From NCBI GenBank assembly GCA_006176705.1, contig QRFJ01000023.1, positions 270,501 through 334,500 of the forward strand: a stretch of DNA of 64,000 nt, read 5' to 3'. The position numbers and the translations under genes were made by a program. This document shows positions 34,501 through 49,200 of the stretch, piece by piece (position 1 is the stretch's first letter; each line of letters opens with the position of its first letter). Source of the stretch: Cocos nucifera. Taxonomy: Eukaryota; Streptophyta; Magnoliopsida; Arecales; Arecaceae. The notes beneath the pieces were generated by a model. It ran no database searches and had not been told where the DNA came from. It saw only the letters and a program-made list of their open reading frames with translations.

Positions 34501-37500
34501 TTGATATGCTAAAAGCTTACAAAATGAAGGACATATAAATAAAATTAATATTTTATACATGCCTATGTATGTGTATGCATGCATGCATATTTTTATGTAA
34601 TAACTGGGTAGTTTTGTGGTTTTGGTCAGGTCAGGTCTAAAAACATCAAATACATACACAACCCAAAAGTTTCGATGGGTCTGACTTTGGATCCATACTC
34701 GACCCATTCAATATTGAGATTCGGTTTGGTCTTGGTTAGGTACCGTGTTTACAGGCTGGAGTGAGCCCCAAATGTAACCAACCATGGGATAAATTTTTCT
34801 TAATATAGGAAACATAGCTTTTTCTCCTTTTTTTTTTTTTTAATCTTTGATGGAAGTTGAAGGGAAACCCACCCAATTATACCATATCATAATACTGATG
34901 TTGCGGATATGCATTTTGCATATTTGACAAAATTTGATCCTAATAAAGTTCGTGGTTTCTTAAAAATAAATTTTTAAAGAATATAGGATGGAGACTACCT
35001 GATCCTCAAGAAAAAATCGTGGAGGAGTGCACAATGCAGCGCGATGAAGTGTACTGAAAGAACTAACACTGCTAATTCCAGTAAGAGAGCTGACTGGAGA
35101 CATTTGAGGGCTCTGCTGACCACAAACACCTTGCTGCTCCTGCTCCCTCAAGGCTATGATGTAATCATATGTGCTGATTCCCTGTCTCCCAAAGACAGAT
35201 ATGCTCACCTTATTTACCTCAGGAGAGATTAAAAAACTATGCTAGTCTTAACAATTGTTGCAATCATAATAAGGACAGACAGGACAATTGGCAGTTCATG
35301 TTGTTAGATGCAACCTTTTTGTTTCTTCATACAATTTCGATTTATCATCATAAACAACTGTACATTTGTCAAAAAAAAAAAAAAAGAATAATGGGATGAA
35401 AGCAGTATGCAAATGAATTGTTTTCCTTTTTCTCACATACTTTCCTTTATATTTAAGACTGTATTATCGTGAATAAACAAGGTATTTTTTTAACCAAACA
35501 GTACAAAAGGGCAAATGAATTGAAGCCAGTAAGAGACCAGCAAACAAATAAGAATACAAATTAAGGAAAACAAAGAACCAATCAGAAGAGAACATGTTTC
35601 ACATCACTAAGTTTGTTTTCAAATCTGATGCACCCTATCATGTGTAGAAGTAATTGAAGATCCATTCTAAATTTCAATTCATAAGGGGAGAAAATCTAGA
35701 GAAGTGTATTGGTTAAAGATTACCAAGTTAAAACTAGATTGTAAGTTCATATCAATGCTTAATGCAAGAAATACAATTCATGGCTTGTGCCCATGTCAAT
35801 GCATGTCTAGCACTTGTGTGGAGATGAAACAAACCAGCTATTACATAAAGTAGGAGCATATTAGGTTTAGTTTTCACAATAAGATCATGCAGGTAATGCC
35901 ACAGTTCATCACTAAAGATTACCTTTTTAAGCAAAAGAACATGGAAGAAGAAAAGTTGAGCAAGTGGCAAAGTGGCAACCATTGCTAACAAGGTGCAAAA
36001 ACCCTGCCAAACATAACATCACCAATGTAACAAACGAAATCAGTATTCCAAGACACCGTCCAGAAATTGCAATATTGATTTTAATCTCAAGTCATGAGAT
36101 TTGAAGAGAAAAAATGGAATTGTGACATTAATATCTTCTTTTTTTTGGATAAAGAATTGGAGTATAACTTAGCCAAACATATTAGCATTATCCAATTGAA
36201 TCAATGGATTCTTAAACGAAGGGCAAGGCGTCACTAGTGGAACAAGAAGGATTTTACGAACTTACCACCACAACAACATACGGTACTAAAGAGAAACTGC
36301 TTCCCAACTTTGAGGCTATCTCTCCAGAAAATCGCTTCCGCTCAATAAAACTAAGAATCAACACGAGAACTCCTATCGACCATTGTAGAATAAGCTGCAG
36401 GTTCAAGCCCAAGGTGCGTAAATCACGGAGACCTGTCAATAATCAACAAGAATGAAAAGGACCCAGAACCAACATGCTATATACAACTCTTGACTTCCAG
36501 CTAGAGGTGCAGTTCTAGGTCACCTCATCAGGAAACTAGATACACATGTGCCAGGTCACTACAATGACATGAACACCGCATGTCTACGGTAGGGGATGTT
36601 TTCAAATGCCATGGATCCTGACAAATGAGGGCTTATGCTTACCAAAACAAGTGCAGAAACCATGAGAATGAAGAACCTTCGATAATTTCTTCTGCCTATA
36701 CAGTTGTTGAGCCACTACAAGAGTAACGGGGTAGAAGATATTAGCCGTCAATGTTACTGGAAAAAGGAAGGAATGGAGAACATTATGATGACCAAAATCC
36801 TGTACCCTGCAGTGATGATCAAAGCCATCAACGCATTTGTCACAAACTCTACAATGCTTACTATACTTGAACACCTGCACAATGTCCACCAGAGATTGTT
36901 CAAAGTCATAGCCACATCTAGTATAAGAGGCATCATTTTTTCCTTAAAAGGGAACATGAATCTTCTGTTACCATGTACAAGATAAAGGTATGAAAAACAT
37001 CAATGCATCTAATATATCAGTAACAATACCAATATGCAAGAAGTGTTTGAAAAGGTACATGGTGGTAAAGCATATAATTCTAGGTCTACATCTCTACACT
37101 GCACGAACATATATATAAAGTAAGCACACACAATCATTTGCAATGATATGAAGAACAAAGCTGTGGATATATAAAGGTCAAAGGTACATTACAAGCTATT
37201 CAGTTGATATCAGAAATGGAGATAATTTTATCAGCACAAATGCACCAAAAATACAATTTCCAGTAAGGAACTCAGACAATTTTTTGAAAGGAGATTGTTG
37301 AATTAAAATTGGATAATTATTTAAGAGATAAGGTGATATATGGTAGACATGGTTGGGGAGAGATGAATTCAGAATACCGTAAATTACTTGTAGCCTGTGA
37401 GTGGGATGAACATATAGGCAGTTTCAGAAATATTAGATGCATTATGTTTATGGTTTAAGTGGAATATGCCATCCTCATCATAACGGACAAACTTTAACCA

Positions 37501-40216
37501 GACCTTTTATGTAACACAGAAAAGAAGAAAAAGAAAATGTTATTTCTCTGCAATTTAAACTAGAACAACTGCATCACCAAGATAAGGTAGCAAGAAATTG
37601 TTACATACAAAATGCAAACCAAACAACTTGATAAGAAAATTATTCTGTAAAATTAGACAGTACACAATTTTTGAAAGGACAAAATTAAGAATGTTGCAGT
37701 TTATAGGATGAAAATAGTTTAACCATAGATCATCAATGAAAATAAGCATAAGTGCAAGATGCCGGCTGCATACCTCAACTTCACAAAGCGTGCAGTAAAA
37801 CATGCCATCCTCACTTGTTTGCCACTCAGAAGAATGCTCATGTGAATGGTGCTGACCACATACAAAAGAAAAAGGGCACCAGCTGAACAAAACCATCAAA
37901 ATATGCATGCCACAAGAAGATGGCTTTTTCTTTTCAGGTCGGTTAGATGATTTTCCACCAGTATCATCAGTGTGGTCCATATCAAGTGGTATAACTCCTG
38001 TTGCTGTCGCAGCATGTGCATCATTGATTGAGGAAATTAATTCAGCTCCTTGTCTAGATATCTTGGGATGAGTCTGCTTTCCATTGTCTTCTATATTCAG
38101 ATACTTCTTTGACTTGAAAATTCCTGGGTCCCCTGGATCTGCAGCAGCACACCAAGCATACAGAGAAAAGACGCATGTCACCTGAAAGCACCCATTACAT
38201 CAATACTTTTGCTTGTTGCAACAGGCATCTATCTTCCAATATGATCCACCCAAAAGGGTTACATAAACTTCCAGAATGTTAATAATTTATGGAATTTTGT
38301 TTGAGAATGGCCATTAGTGTGCCACAAATTACTCCACAGAAGTGATGAAATAATGACCAGTATCAAATACTCTGATGTCTAATATTTTAACATTGAACCC
38401 CCTCAATTTGGAGTAGGCTTGCAACATTTGGGCTGTAGTGCAGTTTGTCCAGTATATTGATTTTAAAGATGCTTCAGAAATTTATACGATATCATGCTTA
38501 TGATGTCTTTCATGAAACAAGCAATATAGCATGTGTTCAAATAACATAACTATCATATGACTGCAGTTTGTACGACCATTGTCTACTATACTGAAATGCT
38601 GGAAACATGGAGATTACTGCAACTCAGGGTAAATGCATCACTCCAGGATACTTGCTTCGCTGAGGTATCCAGAATCCGGGCTTTCAATGTTAACCGACCG
38701 AACCCCCGAAACTTCCACAAAAATTTAATATATGAATAGTTGTGAACATAGTCCAAGAGAAATTCTCTATAAGAATTTGTTCACACTTCATGCAAATATC
38801 TAGTTAATTTATCATACCTTGCTTTCTTTTCATCAGTGGTCTCTCAGACTAGTAGCTATGCTTGTGATAAGCTCATAATTATATGTTATTAATTAAATAC
38901 TAAGGCTGAAACAGGCATATAAAGCAAATGCTTGGAAGAAAATGATATAGTACACATACTTAAGGAAAATTTTACATTATAGTAAACTGTACCAAATTAC
39001 CACCAGGTGCCCCTATCAACCCAAGAATTCCTAAATAATTACACTTGTAAAGCATATCAATTGCAGACTTTGAGCAGCATGTCAAACCATTTATCTTGTA
39101 TCATGATTCAGCTAAAACAAGTCCAATGTGACATGTGATTAGGCGAGAAAGGAATATAATGAGAACAATTAGATTCTTACATAAAGTTCTTATCCTAACA
39201 AAGCTTGGGAAGCAAAGATAGCCAAAGTGTCATCTAATTGATTTTGTGTTTCAGAATTCACTACAGAAAGTTAAATCATTTACATCAAGAATGACCATCT
39301 AATTGATCTTGAATCATAATGCATATCAACAAAAAAGAAGTACAAACTTAAAGATGGGCCCTCAGGAAAATGTGCTAGCAGCAAATATGTATGAGAAGGT
39401 GAGTGGCAATTACAGATGAAACTGCACCTTGATATTGGCATGCAGCTAATCCAAAAGATGCTCAACTGTAAAATTTTCCATCAGCCACAACAATAAATTA
39501 AGCACAAATCCCTGTGGCCTTTGGGCTAAAGTAGCAAACACATTGAGGCATCCCGACCATAGATGAAATTGGATAACCATCAAAACTGAAAAAAAGGGAA
39601 AAAACTACAAATCGTTTAACAAAATTTCTTTGTCAAAATTCACAAAAGGCTCTAATTTTTTCAATTATTAGATGAAATCCATTTCCGAGGGGCGTTAGCA
39701 TAAATTTCCATTTACCCATGGTAGCAAGAGAGTACCTTTTATTGGATTGGTTCGTGGAAAAGTAAATCAAGAAGACTAAGCACAATAATTTTTTAAAAAA
39801 AAGTAAAAAAATTTCGAAAAAAATCAATTTATTGGAAGCAATTAAAACAAAAGAAGCATCGAGCCACAACTGACAGATCACCCAAAAAGAAAAAAAATAA
39901 TATTTTCACATGATAAATGAAGATAAAAAACAATGGCAGAGAAGATAACAGGAGCAAGCAAGAAAAGTACCAATGGAGTGTAAAGCCCGATAATAACATA
40001 CTCAAAGAGCTTCCTCCCCACGAAAGGGACAAAGAACACATAGAAAGCAAACCCCAGTGCAAGAAAAACAGCTATTGCCACCACCTACACAAAGAAATGA
40101 GTAAAGAAGATCACCAACCATTTCCCAAAAGTAGAAGAAAGGGAAAGAACGAAAAGAGAAAGCGAGGAACACACCTGAAGAGGATGGTAAGGAAGCTGCC
40201 ACCCATGCTTCCTCAT
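31539..40216 (-). CDS. DHHC protein S-acyltransferase (palmitoyltransferase), 9 exons
   Basis: This enzyme attaches fatty acids to cysteines of membrane-associated proteins. Exons (all introns phase 0): 40175-40216, 39971-40084, 37774-38181, 36806-36874, 36643-36714, 36266-36394, 35923-36003, 34999-35181, 31539-32330; together about 629 residues. Start MRKHGWQLPYHPLQ matches plant PATs. Two helices follow (VVAIAVFLALGFAFYVFFVP; VTCVFSLYAWC), then the DPG motif (ADPGDPGIF). The cysteine-rich domain starts CTLCEVEVFKYSKHCRVCDKC, with the active site DHHC in FDHHCRWLNNCIGRRNYRRF. Two more helices come in exons 5-7, then STYDYIIALREQE in place of the usual TTxE. The long tail NVKISPWTLARLNAEEVSKA with RKKSKILQPIG marks the large plant PAT subgroup (Arabidopsis PAT19-22 type). 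Location is likely Golgi or plasma membrane. A MITE lies in intron 8. Confidence 0.93.
33590..33866. mobile_element. MITE with AGGGGCTGTTT ends, 277 bp
   Basis: The left end AGGGGCTGTTTAGTGGCTAT and the right end in reverse complement AGGGGCTGTTTGGTTGATAG form terminal inverted repeats of a hAT-like MITE type common in plants. It lies in the large last intron of the acyltransferase gene. I do not see a clean target duplication. No coding capacity. Confidence 0.65.
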
Positions 40217-43200
40217 TTCCACCTCAGAGGGAGAGATGGGTTCACTCTTCTCTTCTCAGGAAGAGATGGGAGTGATCACTGATCACAGCAGCAACCCAGC
40301 AGGCCGCATTCTTATAGTCTTTCCTGTCACACCAGTGGGAAGAAAAAATGAGCAAAGTGGGGCTGGGAGGAGGAAGGGAAGAGCTTAGGGGAGAGGCAGA
40401 AGAAGAGAGGAAAAGACCACAAAGGAGACACAGTTCACTGAGTTGTTACACCGTAACCTTCCAAGCCAATGAGAGATTTATGGCGCTCTTCCTGTTCTCC
40501 CCCCCCCCCCCCCCCCGGCTTTTACCATGGGGGCAAAGACCTGTCAGGTGTGCCTGAGGTTAATTAGTACATAGCTGGAATTACTTTCCCTTTTCCCTTT
40601 TTTTCATGATTAAAGTTGCCAAAAAGCCCATTCTCTCTCTAGGCTCTTGTCATTACTCTTCTCTCTCTCTCAGGCTTTTTGATACCGCTGGCTAGTGAGG
40701 TGTGAGCAAATGGAGTGACTTCTAGCCATTTCACAGTTGCACGCTTTCTTCTCTTCTCAATCCAATGGGACTTTGGTCAAAAAGGTGACATGGATGGCTA
40801 TCACCTCAGGAATCCTATTCTTGCATCTTTTAACATTTTTTTATGTGTACATGGATTGATCCTTAGGTGAAAATCGAGGGAATAGAAATGCATGCTGTGC
40901 TGCACTTTGGATGATTCAAAATAGAGCCTGCTCCTAAGAATAATGAGCTACCGCTAATCTTGGAAGTAGTTGGACCTGGACGCCTGTTCTCTATGGAGGA
41001 GGGAAGGTGGGAATCCAGTTCACTTCCCTGGGCTTCCAGCTCTTTCTTCAGATGCAAACAAAAGCCGGCGATCGTGAAACATGCTATTTCCTTGCCGTGT
41101 TCTCATAACCTTGTGGAAAGTTGGTTAAGAGTTAAGACTTTGAGAGCAGACCATTAATTATTAAGTATAGGTATATAATATAAAGCTTTACACACCAACT
41201 GGGAGGGTGTGTTACATCTTCGCAGGCGTGGGTGACCTCGCTGATGCATATGGAGGAGAACGGTGCCCCGGGACGCTCGTTAGCGTACGTGAAATGGTCG
41301 GGAGCCCACGAAATGTTGGCGTGGTATTGTACAAATCGCACTAGTCTTCTCATGTCACGTGAAAAGAAAAAACAAAGCAAATTAACGTGCATGACGCGGA
41401 CGCTCAAAGCGCTATCCCAATTACCTTGCGCATGAACCACTTCTAGCCATCCTTCCCGGACCATCTAGTTAGATCTTTCCAAGGCTCTTTGTATATAGAT
41501 ATATATTTAATTTTATATTAATTATATATTAAATAAATTTTAAATATTAATATAAAATAAATAATAATAATAATATTTTTTATTTAATTTTTTTTGAAAT
41601 AGATCAATAAATAATTTTAAGACGACGATTATATGAATTAAGATATATGATAGCATGAATCTATTTGAATTGATTAGAGATTGATCATAGCATTTATGGT
41701 TAGATTTATGGTACTTATGATTGAATTTAAATGGATCTAAATTCTTAACTAGCAAAGATGTTAAGAATTAAACAGAAAAAATATGTGAAGATCCACCTAT
41801 CAACTATATACTATATAGATCTTAAATATTTATATAAAATTAAAAATTTTAAATAATATTTTTTTACTAGTATTTTGGATGAGATTTTGAGCTGTCACAC
41901 CTAATGGTTGAAAATAATAACGGCTTACGGCGTGGGTTGGGTGGACTTCACAGGGCCTTGCCTTGTACTTTTTTTTTTTTTTTTTGGCCATTCCTGGCCA
42001 GTGATTGAGCTTGCTCACGAGAAAGGACCAAGGACATCACAAAATGGAGACCTGGCGTGGTAGCGGCCCATGTCTTTACTGCCTGACAGTCTCTGTTTCC
42101 ATGACTGTGTCCATGATCCCACCGTGTCCCCCAAATGGAGGACCACATGCCCCCATTTTTTTTTTGCCTAATTCCTAGAAAATAAAGGGGGAAGACAAGT
42201 TTTCCTCTCACCAGATTTTATTCGGTACTGTTTTAACGGGCTTTAGACAATCATAATGAGAGTTGTAAACATCATCCAAAAACTAAGCTTGCCTCATTCT
42301 TGATATGAGCAAGGATCCTCCATGAGTTTTGACTAACAGTTGTAGCACAAATTGCCAGTGATATGTAGTTGACTTCAACAAAATAAATTAGCACATACTA
42401 GTAATTACATAGAACTAGTGGTGATTAAGTTAAACATAATGGTAGATTCATCCTTGTACTATAATGCACTGAGGACAATGTACTTTGTTATTGCATAACA
42501 TTAGAATGACCACATGAAGTAGGTATGCTAGTAGTTGTTAATGCATCGATTGAGGTCCTGTTTTCCAATTGCTAATGTCATCATTTTCTTTCAAAGGCAC
42601 ATGATAAAAATGGCTGTCATCTATTTTTCAAAGAACTTGAGAATTTTTCCTGGATGCTGTATATACTGGTCTGAGTAGTTATTATCAAAACAGTGAGATC
42701 ATCATGGCATGATTGGAGAGAAACTTACGAACTGTTGGTATGACAGTTTAATTGCCCCAGAATGATAAATCTTTTGCTGTTCCCTTCCCTATTTTTTGGA
42801 CAGGCAGAAATTTAATATCACAGCCTCGAAATCTCCTTGGCATATCAAATAACTAGCAACATCTATTTGATTAATTTTATCTTGGGTTAGAAGAAAATGT
42901 GCGCGCGCGTGTGTGCTTTTGATTCTATACAAACTACCTTTGCAAAAGGTTTGCCTCTTTTTGAGACATTTAGAAGACCAACAATTCAGAGGAACTTGCT
43001 TTCTTAGCCCTCCATAATTTCATAGCTGAAGGGTCAAGCAGACGCAAAATAAAAGATCAAGACTAATTCCATATTTTTTGCACCTTTGTGAACTTATTCA
43101 ACGTTAGTAGTGTCGAGAGCATTGCAAGTATCAGCTGATTACATAAAGTGGATCCCTTAATTTACTCATGAATAACCAAATAATTTTACTTTTAGATTTG

Positions 43201-43350
43201 GTTACCAATGGAAAAGGTTCATGTATGACACTCGACCCTTAATTGTTAGGCCGCCACCATGGATTTTGTTTTTGGTGTAGCTCAGGGTACGCTTCTCGAA
43301 TTTCTGAGGACACCTATAACAATTAGTAGAAAATGACATGTCCATAGATC
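40217..43350. other. Intergenic between acyltransferase and kinase genes
   Basis: It contains the acyltransferase promoter with CT-rich stretches (40640-40680), an AT-rich stretch 41480-41870, a poly-T run at 41970-41990 and a CGCG/GTGT run at 42900-42917. No gene recognised. The right end is the presumed 3' untranslated region of the kinase gene. Confidence 0.45.
40499..40516. repeat. Poly-C tract upstream of the acyltransferase gene
   Basis: Eighteen C in a row, about 280 bases before the start codon. Length of such a run is often wrong in assemblies. Confidence 0.85.
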
Positions 43351-44003
43351 TCAATGTCCTTGCTTTCTCCCTGCCAATGAACATCAACAACAGCCATTGT
43401 CATTCCTCTAAATAGCATATTAAGAACAAAATATTTCTCTAGCAAACAACATTGAAGTTCTCGTGTAAAAGTTATTCAATTAAAGAAAACGAAATGAATG
43501 ATCAGCCAAATCCAAGAATGTCGAATTCTACTAGTTTGACAGAATATTCTAACAAACAATGCCAGACCAATAAGCATAGAAATCAAATTAGTTTTGGATG
43601 GTACAAGCTGCAGAGCATAATTATCAGTTCAACAAGTGATTACATATTTATGAGTCCGATCACTGAAATCGCAATATCTATTCATTTATGTTGACTGGGG
43701 AGCCAAGACCTGTTGCGTTTTTTTTTTTTCAAAGTGTCAAGAATTTGGGCTGATGTCTTAGCTCAAAACCCTGGCCAGATTGACTTTTTGATAGCAGTAG
43801 AATGATAGACGATCAACATGAAAACAAGATTAGTGAAGCAAATGCTCATAAGATTATGATAGGCTAGGAAGGATAGGTTAAAAATAAGTGAAGGAAGCTC
43901 AGTTAAACTCAGTAGTTAAAAAGGAGATAGTGGTCATAATATCAGTGAAAACTGCTTGAAAGTTCTGGCCCTGCATAGCATAAAGATGATCCTGGCGTGT
44001 GTG

Positions 44004-44042
<39 letters not shown>

Positions 44043-46226
44043 TGATTCGAAGTAGTGAAAAGGGATTTACCAACAATTTCAATTTCAGATTAAATTATGT
44101 CCACATGGTGCTAATGTGAAGGGAATATTTGTCACCACAGAAAAATGAGTACACACATGACATGCTAATTACAAGTGCCTCTTGAAATGAGACTTCACTT
44201 TTACCTTTCTGGAACCATGATCTGCGAACAGCTTCACGGATATGCCGTTCATGTTTCTCTAGAAATTCATCGATCTTATGAGTCTGAGAAAGTAGAGGCC
44301 CCGAGAACTCAACTCTGTCTCCTTGATTCTGGTACTCCTGAGATTTTTCAAGTGGACGGTTAAATTTCTAGATATATTGACAGTGCTGTAGGGGAAAAAA
44401 AGGTAGATTAGCTGGACCAGTACCAAGATGCTGTGCTTAGTTGATTTTGCATCTCTCTTATAAAGTGCATCCAATATATTTTGAGAATGATAAGAATCAC
44501 GGGAATCAAATGAGTCTGGCTTTACTGGATGTGACCATTGGTTCATAATTGCACGCTTTGCAATCTCATATCTCTCATGCTTTTCGTTGTTAGAATTCAA
44601 ATATGGTGCATGTCCAATGTCTCTGTTAGCTTGTCCCTTTGGGTTGGAAGGAATTTTTGTTCGCAAGATATTCGAACAATCTGATGCACGAGATGTGTGG
44701 CTTCTTGAGCTGAATCTACAATGAGAATTGATATGCGAACGGTCTTCTTTTGGTTTCTTTGCCCATGCAAAGCCACTAGAACCAGACAACTGCAAGGGAC
44801 CTGAGGAAGGAATGTCTTTTTGACAGCTCTGCATTAAATATCGACCCTTATCTGGGGGATTAATTGCTGGTACTGGCTGCAGATCTACAAGCAGTCTAGC
44901 ATTACTGTTTACTGTTTGATCTCTCTTGGCCCTACTATTATTGCCCCCATTTGTTTTCCATAAGTCCTGCAGGAAAAGAACAAATTGTGTTCTCTGAATC
45001 ATGCAACTCTCAGAGAAAGAGGGTGAGGGGGAGGGGTAGACCTTTCGGCAAGATGCGGCTCTATTTGTCCCATTTAGTTCCTGTGAAGTTCTATACATTC
45101 TTGAAGGTTTTCTTGTGGCTTCTACATCACATGGCCTGCTACTGACCCTTCTCCTAAAAGAATTCATAGAAAACTGGTTAAAAATCTAAAAAGCAAATTG
45201 TCTAAGGATGGTATCAGAAATGAGAATTTAGATTTCTTTTGCTGACTGACAAATTTGGATAAAAATGGTAACTTTGGCTTGGACAATCATGGCCTCATTT
45301 TATGAGTCACTGGGTACATTAATAACCACTGATGGAATTTATAATATTAAATGTGTTTCATCTGATTTAGTATTTATATTCGGCTAAGTTCATATCAGGG
45401 TTCACTTAATTGTTTCATATAGAAAGAACAAGAGGAAGTTTCTGGTTTTGCAACCATGGAAGCAAAATATTATAAACCAAATCTTTGGATAGGATCTTAG
45501 ATGCATATGATGTTAAATTTTGATAAACAATCAATTTTTTAAGGTTAAATATCCATGAACTGAATATACTTGCAAAGCATGAACCAGACGTAACACATCT
45601 AATAGGAGAACAGTTGATAATCATCTTTCTAGAAACCAGTGTCCTCTTCTTCTTTCTTTTTTATTCGAAGGGATTTTTTTTCTTATTTTGGAACCACAGA
45701 GTAATAAGACTGTTAAAGCTTACCTGCACAAGTCCTCACGGGCTTTTGCATCAATCTCCTTGCTAGGTGGGTATTTTGGCAAGCTCGATGGATCGCATGC
45801 ATAAGGTTTTGACTTGAAATACTGAACAAGAATGAGGAAAAAACATCAAATGGTAATTGCAACCTGACGCACCAACATGATGACCACATATTTTAAATCG
45901 GAAGTAGTTATAATAGAAAATCAGGTAAAAAAACAGCAAAATAAAAGCTCAGACAAGCAGTTGTAAACATCACTGTCATATTGAGGCGATTTCTTATGAT
46001 AGATAAAAGCACTGAAAGAGAGTCGGAGAACATTCTAGCTTAAGCACGTCTTCTGGGGCCAAAATACTATCATAGGTGGTCATATGCTGAACTTTTATAC
46101 TCCAGAACCTGGGCTACTGCCTAAGTTTGGAGTTATAACAAGGTTCTCCTAGATCTGATAAAGGTCGTGAAAGTCCTAGAACTCCTGGACCCCTTTGCTT
46201 TAAAGATTAAAGACCATATTCTTACT

Positions 46227-46296
<70 letters not shown>

Positions 46297-49200
46297 AAGC
46301 TTCTCCTATTATCAGAGGTCAGCTAGCAATGGATATAAGTGGCCATCAAAGTTGTATTCTCTTTGCCAACAAAGTAGATTGATTGATGCCATGACCGGTA
46401 ATGGTCTTATTGACCATAAATAATCAGAGGGCATTGTAGAACTACTGGTAACATATGTTGTAAACAAGCATTCCCATGAATTTATAGTGCACTAGATTTT
46501 ATTTTATTTTATTTTATTTTTTTTGTGGGTGGGGAGGACTGAAAATTATGATCTGATTCTTTCAACTCTACTAGCATTTAAGTGCCAAACTGCATGATTC
46601 CATCCGCTAATACATAAAGAAATGCATACAGACACATGATCAACTGATTGTTAACCACCGTATTAACATGTCATCATCACTTACTTTGCATATATTACTT
46701 GCAATTAATTGGTAGTTAATGCCTCAAAGGTCTATATGGTAAAAAATGAACCACTTTGACACTTGGCCAATCATGCAAGCAGCTGGTATCCAAGCTATGG
46801 ACTGCCAATTGTACCACATGCAACTGTGCCAGCTGCTGCTTGTTTGCATATGTCATGATGCAAGTTATCCCACAACCACAAACCAGATGCACAGCCACAA
46901 GATCACACTCCAAACCGACAGCCTTCCACTCACATGCAACATGGTTTAAGGGTATGTTGTCTCTGATGGAAAGGAACTTATGATTAGGAATGGCATTGGT
47001 AGTATTTCGTTTGACTATTCAGCTGTCTTCAGTTTTGATGATCAGAAACATCCATGTCCAAGTACGTGAGAAAACCTATGTAGGCATGTCTTTGATCCTA
47101 CATCGGTTATATACTAGGTAGATTTTGGAAACATATATAAGATCAACGAATCCAAATATTGGCTAGTTTTTTTGAGTGAGGTCCTGAATCATTATAAATA
47201 GTATTAGAGCAAACTAGGTCCATGGCCCATATGTCTAGGGGCTGCTATAGTATGGGCCCTTTAGGACTAACCCCAGGCTAATCATGGTGTTTGTGATTGG
47301 ATGATTGGATTTAGACCTTCAGTCTAGCAAGAATGCTAGGACTTAAATGGGAGGAGTGTTTGAGGACCCGTGCGAGTATATGTCTAGTTCCATATTGGGT
47401 TATCCACTAGGTAGAACTTGGGTAACCATACAAGGTCAAGACACCTAAAGAATACCTTCCGGTTAGCTTTTTTGGATGAGGTTGTGGGTCATTGTAGTAT
47501 ACATATCAATAGGGATGATAGACACATGAGAACAATGTCAGGAAGATCACTCTACCATACAAAAGTTGTTGAGTAATGTTAGACCACAATGGTTCCAGCT
47601 TGTAGTTGATTTCATATTGCTTAATCTAGATGCCAGCTGATAGGAAATTTGGGGAGACCTTGACCAGCAAATCTCTGAAGAACAAGAATGTAGAAGACGC
47701 TCTAGGAAGAATTCCTCAACAAAGAAAAGCCCAGGCAGGTGGGGTCTAGGAGGACCTCAACAATCAAATCTCTAACGAAGAGAGTATAGAAGACATTTTA
47801 GGCAGAATTCCTCAACAAAAGAAAGACCAGGCAGGTGGGATCTTGGAGTAACTTTTCAGATGCTTGAGTTGTTTGGAGAAATGTACTAAATCTTAAGTTA
47901 TAACAGAGCACAACCAACAAATTTTTGTGTATAGGTTCTTTTTTCCATCAATCCGGATTCTTGTTGGGAGCAGAAGGAAAAGATGTGGTATTTTTTGGAT
48001 CACCCTTTGGTTCTTCTGAGATTCATTATATCCTCTTCTTTAATGTAAAATTCCATATCAGATTTTATTCTTTTTCAATCAAAAACTACCGATCAGAGAT
48101 ATTTCATGAAACAGTAAAAAAATAAATAAATAAGCATCATTGCAATTAGACAACTATACGCCAATTTATCTCATATAAAGCAGCATAAGAAAGAAAAGCG
48201 CATCATAAAAGATGAAATATGTACCATAACAGGAGAAAAGAATTCCTATATATATAAAGTTACCTGGGATGCAAGAGCGGTTGAGGCTGTGCCACGCTTA
48301 CATGGTTCAACAGACAGAAAAGTTTCTAATAAGCGAAAGGCACATTCTGGTAAACATGTAAGTGTCCCTCGAAGGCAACTCTCATAAGGTTGTTGGGGTT
48401 TAAAAAGCGTTGCATGGGGCAACTTGGACTTTTTCCAATACTCATCTGGTGGAGAACCACATAGCTTAAATATCTTGTGTATTTGTTCAACCTGAAAATA
48501 AAAGAAAAATAATTAGACTCCATAACTTAACTTGTGCTAAGTTATGAAGGAAATATTATCACAAATTAATATGTGCATGCACATATAACGGAATGTATTC
48601 ACATTAGTTTTTGCAACTATCGATTGTATGTATTCCACTGCATTGCTAGATGGCTGGTGCTACATTTTTAAGAATCATAAATGCACATACGCTATCTAGT
48701 TTTTATAGCACTCTTCTGAATCTATTTCCTGTGGTTTATATTATGAACTTATATTCCTGAGCTATAAATTTTTGAAACAATCTCCTCCTACATTTGATTT
48801 CATATAAATCTTGTTGAAGTCAGATATGCACCCATTGCAATTGATATAATTCAGGTACCGTACCGATCAACCATGGCTAAATCTGCAATTGAGTAATGGT
48901 ATGTTTTCTTTGTTAGTTTCTCAGAATGTACCTTAGTAAGTTGACATGTTCACAATATGGTCCATAAGCCAGATCCTTAAAGAAATTACAGGATGAAATT
49001 TTACAGTAAAATTCTGGGAAGAATTCGACATTTGTATGTTGAGTTGCCTGTCATTTGCTACAGAGAAAAGAAAGGATCTTGTAGTTTCTTTTTCCCATAA
49101 TATGTTGTTCTTTGGTTCCTTTTCACTTCTAGTCATTTTTTCCCTTTTTATGCTTTAGTCAATTGAATTCTAAGGTATTATCTAATTAAAAAAAGAAAAG

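Noticed and set aside
34160..34760. GGGTC/GGTTCAGG-rich patches resembling telomere-like repeats
   Set aside because: Too short and irregular; they look like parts of a common dispersed non-coding repeat.
46167..46382. Open frame with long Arg-Glu repeats
   Set aside because: It is the translation of a GA microsatellite in an intron.
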